Below, piece by piece: positions 39,996 to 48,611 of a stretch of DNA of 64,000 nt. Origin of the DNA: Gemmobacter aquarius (GTDB taxonomy: Bacteria; Pseudomonadota; Alphaproteobacteria; Rhodobacterales; Rhodobacteraceae); contig NZ_CP028918.1 of NCBI RefSeq assembly GCF_003060865.1, positions 1,724,001 through 1,788,000 of the forward strand, in the 5' to 3' direction. Each line of letters starts with the position of its first letter. The stretch's first letter is position 1. The position numbers were made by a program, and so were the translations under genes. The notes beneath the pieces were generated by a model that was given only the letters and a program-made list of their open reading frames with translations, did not search any database and was not told where the DNA came from.

Positions 39996-40889
39996 ATGAA
40001 ACATAGCATCCTTGTCTCGGCACTCATGCTCGGCGCGTCATCGCTTCCGTCCGTCGCATTCGACTTCGGCAACGGATTATCAGCGACCGGCGAAGTCGAG
40101 ATCGAATACTTCGACGCGGACGGCGACAGCGAAACGCTGGCCTATGGCTCGGCTGACCTGACCTTCCGGCAACCCGGCGGGGCCTTCGGCGGCTTCATCG
40201 GTCTCGATGCGATTGCGATTTCGGGCGATAGCGAAAGCATTTTCTACGGCGCACTCACCTACACCGCCGATTTCGGTAATATCCAGATCGGCGCGCCGCG
40301 TCCGGTCGTCGACGATTACTTCGACGCACCCGTAATCGGCGGCGCACGCATCGTCGATCTGATCGTGCCTGTCGGACGCAGTTTCCGCAGCACCATCCTG
40401 ACGCTCGGCGGCAACCTCGATACCCCGGCCGGCATCCGCTACGATGGCACGTTCGGCAACTTGCAGGCCGGAGCGTCCTACAACAGGTTCGACGGTGGAG
40501 ACATCATCGATGCGGCAGCGCGCTTGAACCTCGACACCGTCTCGTTCAGCGGTTCTGTCGAGCGGCTCGCAGACGACGGCAATTTCGCCCAGACAATCTA
40601 TAACATCGGTGCCGAAGCGCGCCTCGACAAGCTGACAATGGGCGCGATCTACACGTCGCTTGGCATGTTCGACCAGTCGGCAACGCAAATCTACGCCATC
40701 TACAGCCTCGTCGAAAACCTCGATCTCGCCGCAAGCTATATGGTGTTCGACAGCGCCTTCGGCGGCGACGACGCTTTCGGCCTGTCGGCGAAATACGGTT
40801 TTACCAACGGGCTTTACGCTGAAGCCGGTTTTTCCGAAGGCGTCATCAGCGACGAACTTTACACCGCATCTGTCGGCATCAGCTTCTGA
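39996..40889 (+). CDS. Porin-like outer-membrane beta-barrel protein 2
   Basis: A 297-residue paralog of the preceding protein. The signal peptide MKHSILVSALMLGASSLPSV ends near AFDFG, followed by about 16 short beta strands and the terminal ASVGISF, again with a C-terminal Phe. Mature parts of both proteins are acidic. Each has its own leader; a terminator lies between them, so they can be expressed differently. What passes through or binds these barrels is unknown. A GC-rich hairpin (40902-40924) follows. Confidence 0.8.
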   Translation: MKHSILVSALMLGASSLPSVAFDFGNGLSATGEVEIEYFDADGDSETLAYGSADLTFRQPGGAFGGFIGLDAIAISGDSESIFYGALTYTADFGNIQIGAPRPVVDDYFDAPVIGGARIVDLIVPVGRSFRSTILTLGGNLDTPAGIRYDGTFGNLQAGASYNRFDGGDIIDAAARLNLDTVSFSGSVERLADDGNFAQTIYNIGAEARLDKLTMGAIYTSLGMFDQSATQIYAIYSLVENLDLAASYMVFDSAFGGDDAFGLSAKYGFTNGLYAEAGFSEGVISDELYTASVGISF

Positions 40890-40901
40890 CGATGTCCCCA
40901 G

Positions 40902-40924
40902 CGCCGGGGCTGTCCGCCCCGGCG
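40902..40924. terminator. GC-rich hairpin between convergent genes
   Basis: cgccggggc, tgtcc, gccccggcg forms a strong hairpin 12 bases after the stop of porin-like gene 2 and just past the lipA stop on the other strand. There is no T tract on the plus strand, so termination is only a guess. Confidence 0.4.
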
Positions 40925-40929
40925 TCAGG

Positions 40930-41880
40930 TCACGCCCGCCCCAGCTTCGCCATCCGCGCCGCGCGCAATTGCGCGAAATCGTCACCCGCGTGATAGGATG
41001 ACCGCGTAAGCGGCGTGGCCGAAACCATCAGGAATCCCTTGCCATAGGCGCTGGTCTCATAGGCCTTGAACTCTTCGGGGGTCACGAAACGCGCGACGCG
41101 GTGATGTTTCGGTGTGGGCTGCAAATACTGTCCGATGGTCAGGAAATCGACATCCGCCGCCCGCATGTCATCCATCACCTGCAACACGCCTTGCCGTTCC
41201 TCGCCAAGGCCCACCATGATGCCCGACTTGGTGAACATCGTCGGGTCAAGCTCTTTCACCTTTTGCAACAGCCGCAACGAATGGAAATACCGCGCGCCGG
41301 GCCGCACCTCGGGGTAAAGCCCCGGCACGGTTTCGAGGTTGTGGTTGAACACGTCGGGCCGCGCCTCGACCACCATTTCCAGCGCGCTGGCCGGGCATTT
41401 CAAGAAATCGGGCGTCAAAATCTCGATCGTCGTCTCGGGTGACCGGTGCCGTATCGCACGGATCGTCTGGGCGAAATGCTCGGCCCCGCCATCGTCCAGA
41501 TCATCGCGATCAACGCTTGTGATCACCACATGTTTCAGCCCCAGTTCGGCCACCGCATGCGCCACGCGCCCCGGTTCGAACGCATCCAGCGTCTGCGGCT
41601 TTCCGGTCGCCACGTTGCAGAATGTGCAGCCCCGCGTGCAAATCTCGCCCATGATCATCATGGTGGCGTGGCCCTGGCTCCAGCATTCCCCCACATTGGG
41701 GCAACCGGCCTCCTCGCAGACCGTGACCAGCTTTTTCTCGCGCAGGATGTCGCGGGTCTTTTTATACCCTTCGGACGTCGGCGCCTTGACCCGTATCCAC
41801 GCCGGTTTCTTGGGCTGCTCGTTGTCGGGGCGATGCGCCTTTTCGGGGTGGCGCTGATCGGGCAATTTAAGGTCGCGCAA
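40930..41880 (-). CDS. lipA: Lipoyl synthase
   Basis: A 316-residue radical-SAM enzyme that inserts two sulfurs into octanoyl groups of E2 and H proteins. The auxiliary iron-sulfur cluster cysteines are in [12 protein letters not shown], the radical-SAM CxxxCxxC is CTRGCTFC, and the C-terminal RSSYH segment ([13 protein letters not shown]) supplies the serine ligand of the auxiliary cluster. It begins [20 protein letters not shown]. Single gene; complete. Confidence 0.97.
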   Translation of the reverse strand: MRDLKLPDQRHPEKAHRPDNEQPKKPAWIRVKAPTSEGYKKTRDILREKKLVTVCEEAGCPNVGECWSQGHATMMIMGEICTRGCTFCNVATGKPQTLDAFEPGRVAHAVAELGLKHVVITSVDRDDLDDGGAEHFAQTIRAIRHRSPETTIEILTPDFLKCPASALEMVVEARPDVFNHNLETVPGLYPEVRPGARYFHSLRLLQKVKELDPTMFTKSGIMVGLGEERQGVLQVMDDMRAADVDFLTIGQYLQPTPKHHRVARFVTPEEFKAYETSAYGKGFLMVSATPLTRSSYHAGDDFAQLRAARMAKLGRA

Positions 41881-42110
41881 GGCAAAACTCCTGACCGCGG
41901 CCTGCCCTTGCCGCCACGGGCGACATATCCGGCACAGCCGACTTGACGTTCAGATAAGCCCTTTCCCCGTCCCGCGCAACCGACCGGCCCCGCACCCGCA
42001 CCATTTGCCGCAAGGCTTTGCCCTTTGCCGCGTCGGTGCTAATAGTCCCAAGTCATTCATGCGGCCCCGACATGGTGCCAGATGCGCCGTACCAACCGGA
42101 AAGTCACCCG

Positions 42111-42671
42111 ATGCCGACCGCCGCCTTGCTGCTCGCCCTGCTCGGACTTCTGCTCACGCCGGGCCCGACCAATACGCTGATGCTGCTTGCGGGTTCCGAT
42201 CGCGGCTTTCGCGCAACGCTGCGCCTGATCCCGGTCGAGCTTGCGGCCTATCTTCTGACCGTCACCCCGCTATTGCTGCTGGCGGGGGCGGCCGCGCCCC
42301 ATCTGGCCGCCATGCGCCCCGCCATCGCTCTGGTCGCCGGTGTCTGGGTGCTCTTGCTCGCCCTCACCCTCTGGCGCGGCCCTGCCGAGGGGCACGGCGT
42401 TACGGTTGTGACGCCCCGGCACCTGTTCGTCACCACCCTTCTCAACCCCAAGGCGCTGATCTTCGGCCTCGTCCTGCTGCCGGGCGCGCCGCCCGTCACC
42501 GGCCTTACCGTCTTCGCCCTGCTTGTCGTTGGCACAGCGCTCCTCTGGGCAGGCCTCGGCGCGGTCCTTCCCCGCACCAGGGCCGCCAGCCCGATAGCCT
42601 TTCGCCGCGCCGCGGCCTGCTGGCTGGCACTCGTCTCGTTCGGCATCCTCGCCAACGGCTTTTCCGCCTAA
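42111..42671 (+). CDS. LysE family exporter
   Basis: A 186-residue inner-membrane protein with about five or six transmembrane helices. It has the LysE/RhtB opening MPTAALLLALLGLLLTPGPT with the TPGPT motif, and the mid segment LFVTTLLNPKALIFGLVLLP typical of the family, which exports amino acids or their derivatives. The ATG has ggaaag about 9 bases upstream. It ends in a 4-base overlap with the convergent DUF6456 gene. The substrate is unknown. Confidence 0.87.
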   Translation: MPTAALLLALLGLLLTPGPTNTLMLLAGSDRGFRATLRLIPVELAAYLLTVTPLLLLAGAAAPHLAAMRPAIALVAGVWVLLLALTLWRGPAEGHGVTVVTPRHLFVTTLLNPKALIFGLVLLPGAPPVTGLTVFALLVVGTALLWAGLGAVLPRTRAASPIAFRRAAACWLALVSFGILANGFSA

Positions 42672-43771
42672 CCGAACAACGGCCCCGAAGGCCCGTAGCG
42701 GTCCTCGTAATGGCGCTTCAGCCGCTGCAAGGCGATCCGCAGCACAATCTTGCCCGACCGCGCGGCCCATCCCATATGCCGCTCGGTCGTCTCGATCCCC
42801 TCGACGAAACAGCACACCCGCAGCACCACATCGCCCAGACCGGGGCCGAGGTCTTGCAGCGCCTTCAAGACCCGTTCGCGCGCCGCCCTCGGCCCCTCGG
42901 CCAGCCCCGAATCCGACCGGAACCCGCCACGGTCCCCTGCCGTCAGGAAGCGGTCCCAGTTCTGCGCCACGCGCGGCCCCATCTGCGCCAGTTCGAAATC
43001 CTCGCGCAGCCTTTCCGCCACACGGATCAGGTCGGCCGCCAGATAGGGCTTGCCGTCCTTGTCCTTCTTGCGCCCCAGCATCACGATCGGGCTTTCCGCG
43101 ACATTGACGCGGATCCGCATCCGCCCGTCAGCCCCCTCGATCTCGCGCATCTCCATCTGGCGGTGCTGTGCGCCAAAGACCGCGTCGAACTGTGCGGCCC
43201 CTTTGCGCCGCAGCATGCTGCGCCCCGCTACGGTGATCCGGTAGACCGAAACCCGCCCCGGCCCCGCGCCCGCCTTGGCTGCATCGCAGACGATCCAGTC
43301 GTTCAGCGCGAAGGCCTGCGCCACCGACCGCTCGACCGTGCAAAGCCGTTGTGTCTTGCCGTCGGCGCATTGCCGCAACACCACGGCCCGCTCCAACCCG
43401 GCCGAGACGACCAGAACCGTCGCTGTCTCCAGCATCCGTCCCAGCACCCGCTGCGCCTCGGCTCCCAGATCCGCCGCATCGACGGCCGACGCCGTCGCCT
43501 TGCCGGTTCCCCCGCTTGTCTGTGTTCGCATAACCCCGCCCCCTTCGCTCGACCGTAATCCGTCCAGCGCCGCATCGACCAAAGGATCGTCGCGCCGGCT
43601 TTCGTAGCGCCGCACCTGCCGCAGGATCGTCGACGCATGAACCCCCTGCTGGCGCGCCACCTCGCGCAAGGACAGGCCACCGTCGACATGTGCCAGATAG
43701 CTTCGCACCGCTTCCGGCACCCAGATTGGCACCCAGACCGGCACCCGCCCTGCAATCGGTTGATCGGCCAT
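42668..43771 (-). CDS. DUF6456 protein with helix-turn-helix
   Basis: A 367-residue protein. The N-terminal part, VPEAVRSYLAHVDGGLSLRE then VARQQGVHASTILRQVRRYE, is a clear helix-turn-helix. The C-terminal 150 residues (from about ESPIVMLGRKKDKDGKPYLA, with AAQNWDRF-like VAQNWDRFL) match the alphaproteobacterial DUF6456 domain. The ATG at 43771 has gggggac just upstream; a GTG at 43795 is an alternative. A CtrA-like TTAA-N7-GTAA site lies about 77 bases upstream. Probably a DNA-binding regulator; its target is unknown. Confidence 0.8.
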   Translation of the reverse strand: MADQPIAGRVPVWVPIWVPEAVRSYLAHVDGGLSLREVARQQGVHASTILRQVRRYESRRDDPLVDAALDGLRSSEGGGVMRTQTSGGTGKATASAVDAADLGAEAQRVLGRMLETATVLVVSAGLERAVVLRQCADGKTQRLCTVERSVAQAFALNDWIVCDAAKAGAGPGRVSVYRITVAGRSMLRRKGAAQFDAVFGAQHRQMEMREIEGADGRMRIRVNVAESPIVMLGRKKDKDGKPYLAADLIRVAERLREDFELAQMGPRVAQNWDRFLTAGDRGGFRSDSGLAEGPRAARERVLKALQDLGPGLGDVVLRVCCFVEGIETTERHMGWAARSGKIVLRIALQRLKRHYEDRYGPSGPLFG

Positions 43772-43847
43772 GTCCCCCAAACCTGTCGATTTCACCAGTC
43801 AACTCCCTGTCAATCACGTCTTACACACAACCCCAACGTGTAATGGT

Positions 43848-43862
43848 TACTGAATGGTTAAC
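43848..43862. promoter_or_regulatory. CtrA-like half-matched box
   Basis: On the minus strand TTAA, ccattca, GTAA: one base from the CtrA consensus TTAA-N7-TTAA, and it includes TTAACCAT, the common extended CtrA half-site. It lies between the divergent DUF6456 and DUF6477 genes. Confidence 0.4.
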
Positions 43863-43998
43863 GTGGCCCGTTCCTTATGAAATATGCCAATACTTCGTTA
43901 AACTCTGCTCCCCCGACCGTGCGCTGCTCTGTCGATCGCGCAACGGTAGGTTGCATCGCGCTATTCTTGCATCACCGTCAAGGAAAGGTGCTGCTCCC

Positions 43999-44301
43999 AT
44001 GTCCTTCAACTTCCCCCCTCCCCGCCCCGACGAGGCCCCCGTTGCCCTGCCGCAGGTCATAGACCGCCGCCGCCCGCGCCTTCTGCTCAGCGCGGCCCGC
44101 CACGGTCTGGCGCTTTACCGCCGTGATCGCGACCTGCCGCGCCTGACGGCCCGCGCCCAAGGCCAGACCCCGCTTGACGCCCTGACCGAAGCCGAAGCCC
44201 GCATGGAATCATCGCGACGCAGCGGCGGCGCGACCTACTCATTCGCCCGCCACATCGAACTGCTCATCGCACTCCTCGCCGAAGAACGGTTGCGGCCATG
44301 A
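43999..44301 (+). CDS. DUF6477 family protein
   Basis: A 100-residue, Arg-rich cytosolic protein: MSFNFPPPRPDEAPVALPQV, then DRRRPRLLLSAARHGLALYR, and a late helix EAEARMESSRRSGGATYSFA ahead of RHIELLIALLAEERLR. It matches the small DUF6477 family of Rhodobacterales, which has no known function. It is divergent from the DUF6456 regulator and shares its upstream region. A hairpin follows directly. The longer frame from 43690 is not supported. Confidence 0.8.
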   Translation: MSFNFPPPRPDEAPVALPQVIDRRRPRLLLSAARHGLALYRRDRDLPRLTARAQGQTPLDALTEAEARMESSRRSGGATYSFARHIELLIALLAEERLRP

Positions 44302-44329
44302 AAAAACCCGCGCCTTCCGGCACGGGTTT
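44301..44329 (-). terminator. Terminator of the mttB-like gene
   Basis: Read on the minus strand, aacccg, tgccggaaggcg, cgggtt forms a hairpin followed by a T run (tttttt), 27 bases after the mttB-like stop. The plus-strand T tract (tttctctt) is weaker, so it mainly serves the minus strand, though it could also end the DUF6477 transcript. Confidence 0.8.
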
Positions 44330-44355
44330 CTCTTCGGTTCTCGCGTCGGCTTCGC

Positions 44356-45921
44356 TCAGATAAAGGCGTCCGGCATCGAGGCCTTCTTCTTGGCCACATA
44401 TTCGTCAAGGCTCTCGCGGATGCCCTCGTCCAGAGCGGGCTGCTGGTAATCGCCCAGCATCTTCTTCACCCGCTCTGCCGCCAGCGCCTGCGTGTCGCGC
44501 GCGCCTTCCTCGGCCCAGGTCTCGAACGGTTTGTAATCGAACAGGTCCGACCGCCAGAAGGCCGATTTGAAATTGTCCTGCGTGTGCTGGCAGCCCAGGA
44601 AATGCCCGCCCGGACCCACCTCGCGCAGCGCGTCCATGCCCTGCCCGTTCGCGTCCATGTGGATGCCTTGGGCCAGATGGTGCAGCGTGCCCAACTGGTC
44701 GGCATCCATCACATATTTCTCGTAGGACGAAACAAGCCCGCCTTCCAGCCAGCCGCAGGCATGCAGCATGAAGTTCACACCGGCCAGCAGCGCCATGTTC
44801 AGGCTGTTCGCGGTTTCATAAGCCGCCTGCGCATCAGGCAGTTTCGATCCGCAGAATGACCCGCCCGACCGGTAAGGCAGGTTCAACCGCCGCGCCAATT
44901 GCCCCGCGCCATAGGTGATGTGGCTCGCCTCGGGCGTGCCGAATGTCGGCGCGCCCGAGTTCATGTCGATGCTGGTCACGAAAGCGCCAAAGATCACCGG
45001 CGCACCGGGGCGCACCAACTGGCTATAGGCCACGCCCGCCAGCACTTCGGCCAGCACCTGCGTCAGCGTGCCTGCCACCGTGACGGGGGCCATCGCACCG
45101 CCCACGATGAAGGGCGAGATGATCGCGGCCTGATTGGCCTTGGCGAAAACCTCCAGCGCCCCCATCATGATCCCGTCGAATGTCAACGGGCTGTTGATGT
45201 TGATCAGGCTGGTCATCACCGTGTTCTGATCGACGAAATCCGCCCCGAACAGCAGCTTCGACATCTCGACCGAATCCGCAGCACGGCTCGGTTCGGTAAC
45301 CGACCCCATATAGGGCTTGTCCGACAGCACCATATGCGCGTGCAGCATATCAAGGTGGCGCTTGTTTACCGGAACATCGGTCGGCTCGCAGACCGTGCCG
45401 CCCGAATGGTGCAGCCATTTCGACATATAACCCAGCTTCACGAACTTCTGGAAATCATCCAGCGTCGCATAGCGCCGCCCGCCTTCGATATCGCGCACGA
45501 AGGGGGGGCCATAAACCGGCGCCAGCACCAGATTGCGGCCACCGACAACGACATTGCGTTCAGGGTTGCGCGCGTGCTGGGTATAGGTCGAGGGCGCGGT
45601 CGCACACAGCTTGCGCGCAAGCCCGCGTGGAATTTTGACCCGTTCGCCCTGCACATCGGCGCCCGCTTCCTTCCAACGCCGCAGCGCCTCGGGGTTCTCG
45701 ACGAAATTGACCCCGATCTCCTCAAGCACGGTATCCGCGTTCCATTCGATGATCTGCAGCGCTTCCTCGTTCAGAATCTCGAAATTCGGGATGTTGCGCT
45801 GGATGAACTTCGCCGTCTCGAGGCTGACCGCCGTGCGCTCGGCCCGACGCGCCGACCCGCCGCCCCCCCGCACCTGACGCCGTCCGCCCGCGCTTGCGCC
45901 CGCAACATCCATATCGCCCAT
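44356..45921 (-). CDS. Trimethylamine methyltransferase (MttB) family protein, non-pyrrolysine
   Basis: A 521-residue protein of the MttB superfamily, corrinoid-dependent methyltransferases acting on methylated amines. It shows LLFGADFVDQNTVMTSLINI, FIVGGAMAPVTVAGTLTQVL and GLVSSYEKYVMDADQLGTLH, typical of the family. The frame is uninterrupted, so it lacks the in-frame UAG (pyrrolysine) of true trimethylamine enzymes and belongs with the non-Pyl group that includes glycine-betaine methyltransferase. No corrinoid protein or RamQ partner is nearby. ATG at 45921 has ggaga 7 bases upstream. The substrate is unknown. Confidence 0.9.
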   Translation of the reverse strand: MGDMDVAGASAGGRRQVRGGGGSARRAERTAVSLETAKFIQRNIPNFEILNEEALQIIEWNADTVLEEIGVNFVENPEALRRWKEAGADVQGERVKIPRGLARKLCATAPSTYTQHARNPERNVVVGGRNLVLAPVYGPPFVRDIEGGRRYATLDDFQKFVKLGYMSKWLHHSGGTVCEPTDVPVNKRHLDMLHAHMVLSDKPYMGSVTEPSRAADSVEMSKLLFGADFVDQNTVMTSLININSPLTFDGIMMGALEVFAKANQAAIISPFIVGGAMAPVTVAGTLTQVLAEVLAGVAYSQLVRPGAPVIFGAFVTSIDMNSGAPTFGTPEASHITYGAGQLARRLNLPYRSGGSFCGSKLPDAQAAYETANSLNMALLAGVNFMLHACGWLEGGLVSSYEKYVMDADQLGTLHHLAQGIHMDANGQGMDALREVGPGGHFLGCQHTQDNFKSAFWRSDLFDYKPFETWAEEGARDTQALAAERVKKMLGDYQQPALDEGIRESLDEYVAKKKASMPDAFI

Positions 45922-46073
45922 CGCCATTCTCCATCCATTGCCGCGCGCGGCTCGTTTTGCCCTGCTTATGCGCCCGAAACGAAAAAGCCCCGCCCCCGAA
46001 TGCGTCGCTTGAGGCGCAAAAGCGACATCGCGGCACATCAACAGCGACCTGCCTTCCCCGTTCTCCTTGGTCC

Positions 46074-46106
46074 AAATATCCCGGGGGTGCGGGGGCCGGC
46101 CCCCGC
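46074..46106. repeat. Dispersed GC-rich palindromic repeat, copy 2
   Basis: Identical to copy 1 (16136-16168) except for one base in the centre (ggccgg in place of ggctgg). The right half is an almost perfect palindrome, gcgggggccggcccccgc. It lies 61 bases upstream of guaA, in the gap between divergent mttB-like and guaA genes. Confidence 0.75.
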
Positions 46107-46166
46107 CCGCTTCGCAAGCAGCTTTGCCCCCCTTGAAGATTTCGCGACTTCATCCTATGCGGGCGC

Positions 46167-47729
46167 ATGACACAAATCGCACACGACCGCCTCCTCATCA
46201 TCGACTTCGGCAGCCAGGTGACGCAGCTCATCGCCCGTCGCCTGCGCGAGTTGAACGTCTATTGCGAAATCCACCCTTTCAACAAAGTGGACGGCGCCTT
46301 CCTCGCGTCCTTCGCCCCGAAAGCGGTGATATTCTCGGGCGGCCCCGCCTCGGTCTTTGCCGATGGCGCGCCGATGCCGCCCGCCGGTGTCTTTGACATG
46401 GGCGTGCCGATCCTCGGGATATGCTACGGCCAGCAGGTCATGATGCACTGCCTCGGCGGCAAGGTCGAACGCGGCCACGGCACCGCCGAATTCGGCCGCG
46501 CCTATGTCACGCCTGCCGACAAGCGCGACCCGATGCTCGACGGCTGGTTCACCGAAGGCCGCGAACAGGTCTGGATGAGCCACGGCGACCATGTCTCTGA
46601 AATCGCACCGGGATTCGAAGTTCTGGGCACCTCTCCCAACGCGCCTTTCGCCATAACCGCCGACCGCGCACGCCACTTTTACGCCGTCCAGTTCCACCCC
46701 GAGGTGCACCACACCCCCAAAGGCGCGAAGCTATACGAAAACTTCGTGAAACTCGCAGGCTTCAAGGGCGACTGGACCATGGGCGCCTACCGCGAGGAAG
46801 CGATCCGCAAGATCCGCGAACAGGTCGGCACCGAACGCGTCATCTGCGGCCTTTCGGGCGGGGTCGATTCATCGGTCGCCGCCGTGCTGATCCACGAAGC
46901 CATCGGTGACCAGCTTACCTGCGTCTTCGTCGACCACGGCCTTCTGCGGCTGGGTGAGGCCGAACAGGTCGTCACCATGTTCCGCGACACCTACAACATC
47001 CCGCTGATCCACGCCGACGAATCCGACCTGTTCCTCGGCGCGCTCGAAGGCGTCTCGGACCCCGAGGTCAAGCGCAAGACCATCGGGCGGCTGTTCATCG
47101 AGGTGTTCGAGAAACACGCCAAATCCATCGGCGGCGCGCGCTTCCTTGCCCAAGGCACGCTCTATCCCGACGTTATCGAAAGCGTCAGCTTTTCGGGCGG
47201 GCCGTCGGTCACCATCAAATCGCACCACAATGTCGGCGGCCTGCCTGAAAAGATGGGCATGAAACTGGTCGAACCCCTGCGCGAGCTGTTCAAGGACGAA
47301 GTCCGCGCCCTTGGCCGCGAACTCGGCCTGCCCGTGCCTTTCATCGGTCGCCACCCCTTCCCCGGCCCCGGCCTCGCTATCCGCTGCCCCGGTGAAATCA
47401 CGCGCGAAAAGCTCGACATCCTACGCCGCGCCGATGCGGTCTATATCGACCAGATCCGCAAACACGGGCTTTACGACGACATCTGGCAAGCCTTCGCCGC
47501 GATCCTGCCGATGAAGACGGTGGGCGTGATGGGCGACGGACGGACCTACGATTACGCACTCGCATTGCGCGCCGTCACATCGGTCGATGGCATGACGGCA
47601 GATTACTACCCCTTCACCCATGATTTCCTCGGCGAAACCGCCACGCGGATCATAAACGAGGTGCAGGGCGTCAACCGCGTCTTCTACGATTGCACCTCTA
47701 AACCGCCGGGCACCATCGAACTCGAGTAG
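46167..47729 (+). CDS. guaA: GMP synthase (glutamine-hydrolysing)
   Basis: A 520-residue enzyme converting XMP to GMP, the step after GuaB. The N-terminal class I amidotransferase has Cys in GICYGQQVM and His/Glu in FHPEVHHT. The ATP-pyrophosphatase domain has the P-loop [20 protein letters not shown]. The C-terminal dimerisation domain ends [15 protein letters not shown], standard for GuaA. Start [20 protein letters not shown]. It is a single-gene unit followed by a hairpin-rich stretch. Confidence 0.98.
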   Translation: MTQIAHDRLLIIDFGSQVTQLIARRLRELNVYCEIHPFNKVDGAFLASFAPKAVIFSGGPASVFADGAPMPPAGVFDMGVPILGICYGQQVMMHCLGGKVERGHGTAEFGRAYVTPADKRDPMLDGWFTEGREQVWMSHGDHVSEIAPGFEVLGTSPNAPFAITADRARHFYAVQFHPEVHHTPKGAKLYENFVKLAGFKGDWTMGAYREEAIRKIREQVGTERVICGLSGGVDSSVAAVLIHEAIGDQLTCVFVDHGLLRLGEAEQVVTMFRDTYNIPLIHADESDLFLGALEGVSDPEVKRKTIGRLFIEVFEKHAKSIGGARFLAQGTLYPDVIESVSFSGGPSVTIKSHHNVGGLPEKMGMKLVEPLRELFKDEVRALGRELGLPVPFIGRHPFPGPGLAIRCPGEITREKLDILRRADAVYIDQIRKHGLYDDIWQAFAAILPMKTVGVMGDGRTYDYALALRAVTSVDGMTADYYPFTHDFLGETATRIINEVQGVNRVFYDCTSKPPGTIELE

Positions 47730-47832
47730 AATTTCCGAGCGGTAAATTCTTGTCACGATCCTTTTGCGAAGGATCCGATCCAAAAGGACCGTGCTTCGCA
47801 GCACGCCCCTTTTGGTTTTTTCGAAAAAATCC
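47728..47832. repeat. Hairpin cluster D, degenerate relative of clusters A-C
   Basis: Hairpins at 47728-47750 (stem agaattt), 47757-47775 (stem gatcct, loop TTTGCGA), 47780-47815 (outer stem ccaaaagg around an inner cgtgct hairpin with TTCGCA at its tip) and a 14-base palindrome ttttttcgaaaaaa at 47816-47829. The region fills the gap between convergent guaA and nitroreductase genes. The loop theme TTTGCGA/TTCGCA recalls cluster C but is less regular. It can also act as a bidirectional terminator. Confidence 0.6.
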
Positions 47833-47838
47833 AGACCC

Positions 47839-48435
47839 TTACGCGGTGAAGCTTCCACGCTTTGCGATCTCCGCCAAAGGCACTCGCGGGCTCGGGGCCT
47901 CGCGCGATTGCAGCATTTCGGGCAGGTTGGCCACATCGCCGCGATAGCCCACCGCGACCACCGCATGCAGCACATGATCCTCGGGCAGATGGATGGCAGC
48001 AGCGGTCTTGGCGTGATCGAACCCGCCCATCGCATGGGCAGACAGCCCGTCAAGATGCGCCTGAAGCGCCAGATGCCCCCAAGCCGTTCCGGCGTCAAAG
48101 GCGTGGAACCCGTTTGCCTGCTTCGCGCCGTCCTTGTCGACCACGGTGCGCGAAGCAACGACGATCAGCGCCCCCGCCTTCTCGGCCCAGGCCTTGTTGA
48201 ATGGCACGAGGCTATCGGCAATCGCCGCAAACCCTGCTTCGCCCCGCAAAGCCCAGACAAAGCGCCACGGCTGGTTGTTCGACGCCGATGGCGCCCACCG
48301 CGCCGCTTCGAGCAGCGCCAGAACCTGTGCCTCGCTCACTGCCTTGTCGGCAAAGGCACGGGGCGACCAACGGCCCACAAACTGCGGATCGACCGGATGG
48401 TCGGCAACACGGATATTCGTCACGGGAGCATTCAC
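47839..48435 (-). CDS. Nitroreductase family protein
   Basis: A 198-residue FMN-dependent reductase. It has the typical RWSPRAFADKAVSEAQVLAL opening, the FMN-phosphate-binding Ser/Asn stretch ARWAPSASNNQPWRFVWALR and the later AHLDGLSAHAMGGFDHAKTA segment. Such enzymes reduce nitro groups, quinones or malonic semialdehyde (RutE type). It ends 10 bases from cluster D, tail to tail with guaA. Physiological substrate unknown. Confidence 0.9.
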   Translation of the reverse strand: MNAPVTNIRVADHPVDPQFVGRWSPRAFADKAVSEAQVLALLEAARWAPSASNNQPWRFVWALRGEAGFAAIADSLVPFNKAWAEKAGALIVVASRTVVDKDGAKQANGFHAFDAGTAWGHLALQAHLDGLSAHAMGGFDHAKTAAAIHLPEDHVLHAVVAVGYRGDVANLPEMLQSREAPSPRVPLAEIAKRGSFTA

Positions 48436-48611
48436 GGCTTCACCTGCCTTTTGATACTGAACATTGCCGTAAACTAAACCATCCGCAGCCAGTGGACAAG
48501 ATTGCCGCCACGCAGAGATGGCTCTGCAAAGATAAACAGAACTGCCGCGCCATGATCCGTCTTGACGTCAGCCCCCTCATCCCCCATCCTGCCGCCAACA
48601 GGAGAATTCCC

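Noticed and set aside
44302..44355. Small RNA gene between DUF6477 and the mttB-like gene
   Set aside because: The single hairpin with a T run is fully explained as the mttB-like terminator.
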